Shown here piece by piece: positions 55,701 through 64,000 of a stretch of DNA of 64,000 nt (position 1 is the stretch's first letter; every line of letters begins with the position of its first letter). This stretch comes from Gonatopus flavifemur (lineage: Eukaryota > Arthropoda > Insecta > Hymenoptera > Dryinidae): positions 7,378,001 through 7,442,000 of the forward strand of contig JAFFJZ010000010.1 in NCBI GenBank assembly GCA_018340375.1. The letters are read 5' to 3'. The position numbers and the translations under genes were made by a program. The notes beneath the pieces were generated by a model. It was not told the DNA's origin. It did no database searches and saw nothing but the letters and a program-made list of their open reading frames with translations.

Positions 55701-56138
55701 TTTCTAAAAGAACTTACTATCGAGTGAGTAAGTACTATGCGCAAGAGCGGAGTTCAAGCCAGTCTAGGATATTTCGCTTGCCTGTGTATCGCAGCAGAGC
55801 AGCGCTGTACATTCGATAAAAGGAATTTTTAAACAAAAGATCAAATTTACAAATCCCTGGGATAAAAATGTACGATATTCCGGGATTAGTGTGGAGAGTT
55901 TCCACTTCTTTTTTATATATGTATATATTCATAAAGTTCAAGCTTCTAAGGACTTCCCGATGCCTGTTAGAAAGAGTAACACAGTTGATAGGATATAACG
56001 AAGACCAGCCTGGTGAAAATATAATGTAAGTTCGCGTTGAGATGTGTCATTTTCACACCCGCGAAAAGTGAAATGATTTTCAGCGGATAGTACATTTATT
56101 TATAATTTCTGTAACACCTTGTCGCGTTGCTAACACTT
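52762..56138. other. unassigned 3.4 kb
   Basis: No gene recognised. Plus-strand frame 52677-53000 begins within the mariner end and has no motif. Plus-strand frame 53420-53608 contains VLQGKTFSLVNNLF, echoed by the minus-strand frame at 31306-31551. CCTGGTGAAAATATAATG near 56010 resembles a CCCTGG element end without a partner. Confidence 0.35.
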
Positions 56139-56360
56139 CCCAAGCAACACAAGAGGTTAAAACTGTTAAGAAAGTGTTTGGAAAATCCTATGAACATGCT
56201 CAAAACCTCCAAATGAGACTGTTTCGAATAATTATCTGCTATGCACCTCTATAGATAATATCTATAGATAATCTCTATAATATCTAGACAAATTTATCCA
56301 TTTTTTCTCACATTCACTGAATAATCATAGCATATTTGAGAAGTTCTTGTGTTACTTGGG
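56139..56360. mobile_element. 222-bp MITE with CCCAAGYAACACAAGA ends
   Basis: The left end CCCAAGCAACACAAGAGGTT is inverse to the right end AAGTTCTTGTGTTACTTGGG. TT lies outside both ends. The centre holds repeated ATAGATAATATCTA palindromes. No coding capacity. Confidence 0.8.
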
Positions 56361-57243
56361 TTTATTTTCGCCTAAGTAAAACGGATTGTGAATTTTAACG
56401 AAAAATCGCCCACTCGTTTTCAATTCAAATTCAGGCCCTTAGACAATTTCTTTCCTAGTTTATATTCCAGATAGATCTTGGAGAGAGTTCAATCAACAAA
56501 AATAAAGTGCTTTGTCATCACTGATATACGAATATCGGTATTCAAATACTTTTATAAACATTCATTCTCAGAAAATGATGAATCAATCGAATCCCAAATT
56601 ATCCAGTTAAACCCCCTAATCCGTTATATTACGACATGATGCATTATGAAAAATTGGCGATAATGAGAGAAATTCACACCGAATGGTGTTGTCTGAACAC
56701 CTGATGAGGTTATTTTTATACCGCATGGTGTTGGTATAACGTCATTTCAAGTTACTCAAACAACGAATGGCAAGGTAAACTCCCATCAAATCTGAACGGT
56801 ATCAATCCTAACACCACATTTGTTACAATCTATAAAATAGGTCTAAAAATAGCAATACCAATTATATCAAAGTTTGAATGTTGTGATTAGTGATTCTTAT
56901 GAACGGTGTAAAATCGCCAACCGCTGGGACCACGTCTTCCAGTTGTGATATGGAATCAAAATTTTGAGATTTCAAGTGAAATAATGAAATTTTTCTCACT
57001 TTTCGAAAGACTTTTCTAACGACTCAAAAAGGATTCTGATGTTGAATAGGCCAGAATCGTTAAAACATCGCACAGTCTACAGTTTATTACAAGAGATTGC
57101 ACGATGAATTTGAATAATCTTTCCAGCACCTGCACTATCAGAATTCAGGGAATAATTCGAAATTATAATGTTTTGTATCATGATATATTTTATTCAAGAC
57201 AAGTGTTACTATGCATAAATCTGAAAAAAATGAGTAAAAAGCC
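56361..57243. other. unassigned sequence
   Basis: Contains several ACACCGAATGGTGTT and GCATGGTGTTGG phrases near 56690-56740, a small local inverted motif. Otherwise nothing recognised. Confidence 0.35.
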
Positions 57244-58454
57244 TTAAGGTAACACATTAGCTGAAAAGTCCTGGGCCTAACACATAGATGGTGCGAATTT
57301 TACTGCATTCGCCTGTTTTACAGTTAGTACTAACTTTCAAAAGACAGCTGTCAAAATTTCATGATATTCTATTAATTAGTTTGTGAGTTATTGTACTAAG
57401 ACTGACGCTACTTTTGTCATTTTCAAAAGAATGGATCAAAAACAATTTCGTGTTTTAATTTTACACTGCTTCTTGATGGGAAAAATACCGTTCAAGTGGA
57501 GCAATGGCTTGAAAAGTGTTATAGGGACTCCACTGTATCAGAAACCACAATAAAACGTTGGTTTGCTGACTTCAAACGTGGTCGTAGAGACACCGATGAT
57601 GCAGAACGCAGGGGACGTCCAAATGAGGCGGTAACACCAGAAGACATCAAAGAAAATTCACAAAATCGTTTCGAATGATCGAAAAGGGAAGTTGCGTGAG
57701 CTAGCTGACATCGTAAAAATATCAAAAGAACGTGTTGGCTTTATATTGCATGAGCATTTAACTATGAGAAAGCTGTGTTCAAAGTGGGTGCCGCGTTTGC
57801 TCACTGTTGACCAAAAACAAGAACGCGTTGATGCTTCTGAGCATTGTTTGGCCATGTTTAAACGTAACAAGCCGGAATTTTTGCGCTGATATGTTACAAT
57901 GGATGAAACATGGATCCATCACTTCACTCCGGAATCAAAATGATCGTCATCCGAGTGGACAGCCACTGGTGAACCTCCTCCGAAGCGCCCGAAAACACAA
58001 CAATCGGCTGGAAAGGTTGTGCGTGGTGTAATATTCATCGACTATCTTGAGAAGGGAAATACCATCAACAGTGAATATTATATCGCATTATTGGAGCGTT
58101 CAAAGGCCTAAATTGCAAAGAAACGACCGCATTGAACTTCGAATTGCTCCCACATCCACCGTATTCGCCAGATTTGGCTCCCAGAGACTACTGGCTGTTC
58201 GCAGACCTAAAAAAAATGCTCGCCGGTAAGAAATTTCGCTGGAATGAGCTATCGGTTATCGCTGAAACTGAGGCCTATTTTGAGGCAAAAGATAAATCGG
58301 TCTACAAAAGTTGTATTGAAATGTTAGAGCGGCGCTAGAATGATTGCGTTGTTCTTGATGAAGATTACGCTGATGAATAAAGCTAATTTTCAACAAGAAA
58401 ACTTATTTATTGCAGTTCTCCTGCATCAGCACACCTATGTTTCGTTACCTTGTA
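57244..58454 (+). mobile_element. inactive mariner, irritans-type
   Basis: The left end TTAAGGTAACACATTAGC continues TGAAAAGTCCTGGGCC, close to the irritans-type GGTTGGCTGATAAGTCCCCGG pattern. The right end near 58420-58451 keeps GTTACCTT and GCATCAGCACACCT, the inverse with a short length difference. The enclosed plus-strand transposase is broken. About 1.2 kb. Confidence 0.85.
57431..58340 (+). pseudogene. irritans-type mariner transposase pseudogene
   Basis: Starts MDQKQFRVLILHCFL at 57431, then a frame change leads to VSETTIKRWFADFKRGR and ERRGRPNEAVTPEDIK. A second shift near 57655 continues as GKLRELADIVKISKERVGF (helix-turn-helix), MRKLCSKWVPRLLT and CLAMFKRNKPEFLR. A stop precedes YVTMDETWIHHFTPES with the first catalytic aspartate. 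KVVRGVIFIDYLEKGNTIN follows, then a deletion that removes the H-Q-D-N-A-P motif with the second aspartate. The frame resumes at FELLPHPPYSPDLAPRDYWLF with the third aspartate and ends near 58338. At least three frame disruptions plus the deletion make it inactive. Confidence 0.92.
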
Positions 58455-59105
58455 TAAACTAACTGATAATCGTGGACGTACCGAATTGGCTGCAAAGTGA
58501 GTGGAAAAATTTTCAGAATTATATATAATTTATATATGATCATATACAAATTTTATATAAACTATAAGTGAGCCGAGATGGAGCAAAATGAATGTGAAGG
58601 GAGAACAATTTCTCTCATCTTCCAGGGGAAGACCACTGTCTTTTAATATCAAGGAGGATGGGTCGCAGTGGATCAGCGCACGTATTCAGTTCATAAAACG
58701 ACTGTACACGCTAGTAGTATCACTTTTTAGGCACCCCTTTTTAACCTCATCTTGGAATGCCACTGAACCGCAAGGAGCAAAACGTGTGTTCAGTGTACAG
58801 TTGCTGCTGATAACATGTGAGTCTGGATTTTATATTTACGAAGAATTTGATATGTCTTGTTTTTATGAGAATGTATGTGAACTGACTAAGGTCCACATTT
58901 TTACTTGCTTATGAACATCTAAAGTGAAGGGTTTGGAAGTCAGTTTTATTTACGGATTGATTATTTGTTCAGAAATAAATTTTGTGGGATACAGTGGATC
59001 AGTGACTATTTTACATCAGTGAATCGGGTTCTAGTTTGTCCCATAAGCAAATGCTTATTAAATAATATAAATAATAATAATTTCATCTCTTCGTTACAAT
59101 TCAAG
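58455..59105. other. possible remains of the element continuing at 59106
   Basis: The word CAGTGGATCA occurs at about 58667 and 58991, and again at about 59601, in related contexts (GGRTACAGTGGATCA). The plus-strand frame 58588-58914 includes DGSQWISARIQF. This may be 5' sequence of the transposon relic that follows, but no family can be named. Confidence 0.3.
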
Positions 59106-59677
59106 ATGCCTTCAAATCGTGTTCGGAAACCTGAATGAAAAATTCATGTAAGTTGTTGTAAATCTTGTAAACAAACACGCAGAGAAAAATTCTTGCTGAA
59201 AAAGCGATTACGAAAAATCTGCTTTGCTAAATTAGCAAAACGGTTGCTGTTACAGCAAAAATTCTGCTATTTTAGCAAGATATTTGCTAATTCAGCAAAA
59301 TTTCCTAGTTGTCTGTATATCTACAATCTCGGATTGCTGAATGGCAAGCGCTTGTTAAAAGAGCAAGATTTTTGCTGCGATTTTCTAATTCAGCAACAAG
59401 TTTTGCCATATCAGCAAAGCAAATCTTCGAGGTTTGCTGTTTCAGCAACTTTTTTTCTCTGAGTGAAGATGGATTGAAAATTAAAACTGCTGCAAAATTG
59501 AAAGACTTTCCTTTCACCATCTTACAGCGTTACTGTGAGAAATTTCAAGGTTCTGAGAGTCTGATTCATGAATTTATCCACTGTAACCCAGATATGGGGT
59601 ACAGTGGATCAAATTATAAAATTCCCAATCACGACACCCATGTATTGCGAATTAAAATGTCAATTATCGTCCCCTAA
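59106..59677 (+). pseudogene. transposase-like N-terminus with psq-type helix-turn-helix, split by a MITE
   Basis: MPSNRVRKPE at 59106 is followed by a stop, then by a MITE at 59176-59465. Immediately after it the frame reads EDGLKIKTAAKLKDFPFTIL and QRYCEKF. The pattern G-x-S/K-I-x-x-A-A-x-x-x-x-x-P-x-x-T-L/I-x-R-Y matches the psq/pogo-type DNA-binding helix-turn-helix at the start of several insect DDE transposases, where an MPR/S-N-R-x-R-K start is also common. The frame continues to 59677 (FIHCNPDMGYSGSNYK) without catalytic motifs. The pogo-like assignment is motif-based and tentative. Confidence 0.4.
59176..59465. mobile_element. 290-bp MITE with CACGCAGAGAAAAA ends and TTTGCTG repeats
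   Basis: The left end CACGCAGAGAAAAATTCTTG is inverse to the right end AACTTTTTTTCTCTGAGTG. The interior repeats TTGCTGTTACAGCAAAA and TTAGCAAGATATTTGCTAA words. It interrupts the transposase-like frame of 59106-59677. Confidence 0.8.
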
Positions 59678-59910
59678 AAGCATTTGGTGCAGATGTCCCT
59701 AGTAGAAATCACTCTAGCAGTTCTGTAGATCATTACAAGGCCCTACGAAGCCCTGCAAATCTCTCACCGGGGTCTGATAAAGCTTTGCGAGATCTAGAAA
59801 ATGGCAAATGTATTGCGATCGTCTTGCTTTCTGATCTACGACAGTTGCAGACGTAGTGCGGGCGAATTCCTCCACCATCACTATGTTTTTTTTCAGTGTG
59901 CAGGAAAATC
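59678..59910. other. spacer, nothing recognised
   Basis: TTTTTTTTCAGTGTGC near 59888 may be an isolated right end of a CACTGA element. Confidence 0.3.
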
Positions 59911-60074
59911 CACTGAGAGAATGTTTGTTCTAGTGAACTGAAATTAGTGCACAATGATTGATAGTTTTTAACAGAAGAATGAACTTCATCTATTTCATTT
60001 CAGCCAACCAAAAGGCTCTTTGCGTTCTATTCAACAAAAATGTTGTTCCGCTGGAACAATTTGTGTTTCCAGTG
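59911..60074. mobile_element. 164-bp relative of the MITE at 48947
   Basis: The right half TTCATTTCAGCCAACCAAAA and CTTTGCGTTC, ending TTTGTGTTTCCAGTG, aligns with 49110-49192. The left end CACTGAGAGAATGTTTGTTC is the inverse of the right end. It is shorter than the other copy through internal loss. Confidence 0.65.
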
Positions 60075-60598
60075 TACTCTCTCAAGCCCAAAAAACAAAC
60101 CACCCCCTCGAGTTTAAAAACTAAACTTCTTTCTGATTTCTAGAATTCATAAAGAGCTCTCCAAGAATGTTTGCACCACTTCTATGCTCTCCGGAAATTA
60201 CTCGTGAAATACTGATCTCAAATTTTAGATTATCACTCTGAAAGAGTTAAAATTTCACTCCCAAAATAAACAAACCAATTTTTAACTACCTGAAATGTGG
60301 AATCTCGTTTCAAGCATTCTAGAAAATAACTTCACGAAGGGGTTGGCTGATACAGCCTTTGGTTGAACAGAATGATCACTTCCGACGCTCGTGTACGAAT
60401 TTTAGATTCACGAATTCTCTTGGAAGGAACAAGAATTCTGTATTTGCCCAGACGGCCTTGGAATTAGTTATGGTTTTAAAAAATACTCACTTCTCTCAAT
60501 TCTCAGAGAATTACATAAACTATAGTTTTATATACCAAACAGTTCACTCAGAGGGAATTCACAAAGCAGTTTAGGAAATATATTGTTCTTTTTGAATA
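60075..60598. other. spacer with a GAGTGAAA fragment
   Basis: ATCACTCTGAAAGAGTT and AAAATTTCACTCCC near 60230-60262 match the GAGTGAAA MITE family in miniature. The rest is unassigned. Confidence 0.35.
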
Positions 60599-60806
60599 CA
60601 CGGAAAAAAATGAACTGTTAATTTTACCAGAATTCCGGTTACTATATGGACAGCAAGGAATATCTGTGACTTTTACTGGAATTCTTGTTAAATTCACCGG
60701 AGCCCTTGTTAAATTTGCCGGAGACTTGATTCATTTAACTAGAATTCCGGTTAAAATAGCAGTAATTCTTGCTGTCCATATATTAACCGGAGTATTTTTT
60801 TCCGTG
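60599..60806. mobile_element. 208-bp CACGGA MITE with TA duplication
   Basis: Starts CACGGAAAAAAATGAACTG and ends GGAGTATTTTTTTCCGTG. Arms continue through CCGGTTACTATATGGACAGC on the left and GCTGTCCATATATTAACCGG on the right. TA lies outside both ends (60597-60598 and 60807-60808). The interior repeats TTACTGGAATTC-like and TTAAATT-CGCCGG words. Confidence 0.9.
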
Positions 60807-60808
60807 TA

Positions 60809-63800
60809 TGAGTTTTGTGGCATATGTTCGAAGTTTGAATCGTTCATTGCAACGAATTAATGATCAAATTATATCTTCCAATGCATTGTTTAAACGGTGT
60901 CTCCAGTTCCAAGGGATCAATTCCCTTGAGAAGAGAAATAACGACAATTCATCAGATTTGGTAAGGTTGGATTTTTGTTTCGTTTTTTAAAACGATTCAA
61001 ACTTCCACAACATTTTTATGGCTTCATATGAATTTATTTGCTTCACATGAAAGATTCTTTAGAAATTATAGAAATTCAAAGTGAAGCCTAGGTAAATTAT
61101 CTCAGCTGTTTAAGTTCTCAATTAATTTCTTTCGTACTTCGAGAAACCAACCAACAGTTGACCAAACACAATGAAATTTGTATTATTTGAAAATTATACA
61201 TTTCAACGTAGTTATTCAATTACCATCATCATCAAATTCAAAAATAGTTGAAAAATTCCTGATAATATGAACGATTCGATGAAAATTGAACCAAAAATGG
61301 AATGGAAATAAATTGAACCGTCAGTAAATAAATCCAAATCGATTGAAAATTCATTATCATTAATTTTCTTTCCTGTCTCTTCCACCCTTTTTCATGAAAA
61401 TTAAATACGAAAACGTATATTTCATAATTTCAGGTAAATGTATGGAAAACTCCATACCACGTATTTTACATAAAAGGAACTACATACGTGTTGACTATAT
61501 TCCTCTGTCAACGAACTTCTGAATCGAGTGCAAGAAGATTTTTCTTTTGATGAAATTTTGTGCGACGCTCAGTTTTGAAGTTGGAAGCAACTAATTACAC
61601 GCTCTCCACAGAAATATACTTAACCTTCATTGCATTAACTTGCATATTCACCGTCTAGTCAATTTATTTTGCTTGTAATTCAAAACTTGAAAAACTAAAG
61701 AGTCGGTATACGCCGTTGCGTGAAATATCAGCTATGAAATATCCGAGGTGAATAAACGTTATCTTCCTCGATGTTTCCATCATACTGCCTGGAGAGTGAC
61801 ACTTTTAAAGAATAGATTGAATCATTGCGTTAAGAAAACGCATCAAAGTCCATACTTTTCCACCTTTTCGCGCGATTGTCTATTAGCTGTCACGATTGAT
61901 TTCGATTGAGAATGCTCGATGTTTCAGTTTGATTTTAAACAAGCACGATTCAAAGGCATTTCAAAGATTCGCTATTTCATTCTTCGCGTGCAAAATCCCA
62001 TAACGTTGAATCGAATTAAGTGCGAATCGAAGGTGAGAGAAAAAGGATTTTTTCGATTAAATAACTCTGTTAATCATTTACATCGAACGTATATACGGAG
62101 CATGCAGAATATGGACAATTGTGATGACAAGATATATGAAAAAAAAACTCTCTACGTATTCACGGTACGAATAAGTTTCTTTTATACCAATGGTTCAAAT
62201 GATTGATGAGCGGTCATGAACAACGTGTTCTCTTCTCTTGTCTCTCTTCCCTCCAAATACACATCCACGCGTGGATTACACACATTCATTTAATGTGAGC
62301 AAAAAGTGTGTTATGCCTGAGTTTCGGCGCTAATCATTAGTCAAGAATGTCACTGTATCAAGATCATTCCTCTTACAATTATTACCATTATCCTACGAAC
62401 GTGTGACAAGAGCGATATAAGATTAGAAGATTTAAAACTAACGAATTCGTTAATTTGAATACCTCGAAATTTGTTTATCACGAGGAGAAGTTGTACGAGT
62501 TTTTCAGGTGATCCGACATCGAGATAGAATCCATTCTCGTTGAGAAGTGTTATTCGAAAAACTTTAAGTTCGTACTCGATGGATCTGAAACGAGACTCGT
62601 ATATACTCTTATTTCCTGACCGAAGTAAAACTCTTCGAGTATCAGGAAGAACTAGATTTCAATGTATCATGGAACTTCTTCTCTATAAAATTCTAATGAG
62701 AGAACGAAGGAGCGAGCGCGGGAGCGGCAGGGGTATCGACCTTTTCTCTTTTCTTGCCGTTCCCTCTGACGCAGATTGATCGAAAGCGCACTTACTTGAA
62801 TTTCTTTAAAAACTTTCTTTTACTCGGATACAGTATTTTTAGCAATTAAATAGAATTAAAGAAACGGCGGACGATGAAAGGATGAAAGATCTTACGTTTG
62901 CTACGGAAGTAACGACTCTCATTATCTGCAAGTACAGATAGATGGATATCCTTTCTTTGAACCGTTTGATACCATTCATCGGATACCCTGTTGAGCGGAA
63001 ACCGGTTGGGAGCTCGATGCTCGATGTTGGCAGAAACTTCAATGAAATATACGAAACGTGGTCAACTGCTTTACCTTCGTCCGGATGTTGTTGTTTTTTC
63101 TTTTCTCCGGATCAGATTGATTATCGGATTGATAAATGGAATCATTCAGCGAAATAAAACCCTTTTTGGCATCTCTTGTTTTTCGTATATGGTCACAATA
63201 TTTTTTCCCGTTGAATCGTCATTAATGCAAAACGATCATATATTCCATCGAGTCGTGAATTCCGCGTGGATATAGATAAGTCCGTTCGCGTATCGTTAAT
63301 TTATGACCGAAGGTATGTTAATCCAGAGCGCTTGAACAAATAATTTCCTGCCATATATTTTGGTATTACGTACAACAACTCTTCTACTCGCGCAAGCATT
63401 TACACTCGATCGAAAAATCAACGAGGACAACAATAACGTGTTTCGACGTGAGCTTGCACCATTGTTAAAACCTCGATAAAATTAATCTCAATCTTTGAAT
63501 GAAAATCGTATTAAAAAGAAAGAAATATTGAACCGAGTCGATACCGGATATCTTTTCTTCTTACTCACCGAAAAGAGCTCGAACAACACAAATGGGAAGT
63601 TGTTTGTCACCAGATGGAATATCAGAGCCCCTGATCCATCTAACCAGGCGTGAGCACGTTCCCAAAGAAACCAGGAAAGGGATAAAAGAGATTTTCTTTT
63701 CCTTTGTCACAAAATGCACGACGCAGTTGTATATTTGGCGCGACGAAAAGATGCGATAAACAGAAACTCAATCGTTTGAGAATCTCCAGGGGAAGGAAAA

Positions 63801-64000
63801 ATTCGATGAAAATATTTCAATGTCACGAAATGTTTATCGATAAATAAGAGACTTTCACAGTGGATTATTGTTCACCGGATCACATTGATCATTGATTTCA
63901 CTCGATCACTCCTCCCAATTGTTCCGAATTGTACAAATCACATGAAAGAAAAAACGAATTTATCTAAACAAATTTATCTTGTGTTTGTGTTTTATGATAA
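60809..64000. other. unassigned 3.2 kb at the window end
   Basis: No recognisable gene, RNA or transposon end. Open frames up to 95 aa (61919-62206) lack motifs. The sequence is slightly GC-richer after 62500. It could be host intergenic or intronic DNA. Confidence 0.4.

Noticed and set aside
1..64000. CRISPR arrays, operons, ribosome binding sites, rRNA
   Set aside because: No regularly spaced identical repeats, no gene clusters and no rRNA-like sequence were seen; the DNA is of eukaryotic nuclear character.

Overview
The window looks like gene-poor, AT-rich animal nuclear DNA, most probably from an insect. The evidence is the abundance of mariner-family transposons, short AT-rich DNA with GT..AG splice signals and a TATA/TCAG core promoter, scattered microsatellites, and the absence of any bacterial gene organisation. 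The order cannot be fixed from the sequence alone; a hymenopteran would fit, but that is a guess. No conserved host protein-coding gene could be recognised with confidence. Almost everything that can be explained is mobile DNA, mostly non-autonomous elements bounded by terminal inverted repeats (TIRs), often inserted into one another.

Layout. 1-2009: unassigned. 2010-4626: four back-to-back inverted-repeat elements, including one flanked by TTAA and one 1.3 kb element filled with a TCTCTGAATT-type minisatellite. 4690-5430: GC-richer block with ATTGG boxes and a candidate start exon (5016-5034). 5642-6800: a palindromic element split by a 638-bp element. 6953-9238: small elements. 9239-13613: unassigned. 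14064-15530: a small element followed by a dead mariner. 15607-15977: an unrecognised open frame. 17727-17932: the best-looking core promoter with two short exons. 19298-22945: a dense nest of CACGGA-type elements with at least two nested insertions. 22946-28268: mostly unassigned, with a polypyrimidine tract and a very AT-rich degenerate tandem array. 28269-30175: palindromic elements, one GC-rich. 30176-40453: 10 kb with nothing recognisable. 40454-44061: layered CCCTGG elements. 47230-48432: an almost complete mariner with one in-frame stop. 48947-52761: palindromic and tandem repeats and a mariner-in-mariner relic. 56139-60806: further elements, an irritans-type mariner and a transposase-like helix-turn-helix fragment split by an insertion. 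60807-64000: unassigned.

Four mariner copies from at least two subfamilies are present. One (47230-48432) keeps the full D,D34D catalytic set, both TIRs and the TA duplication, with a single nonsense codon. Two others have lost the segment holding the second catalytic aspartate. The small elements fall into a few terminus classes. The CAC(G/T)GA..AAAA class shows TA target duplications in four copies checked. The CCCTGGTGAAAA class is flanked by 2-bp repeats of variable sequence. These classes, their nesting order and two candidate host transcription starts are the main points of interest.
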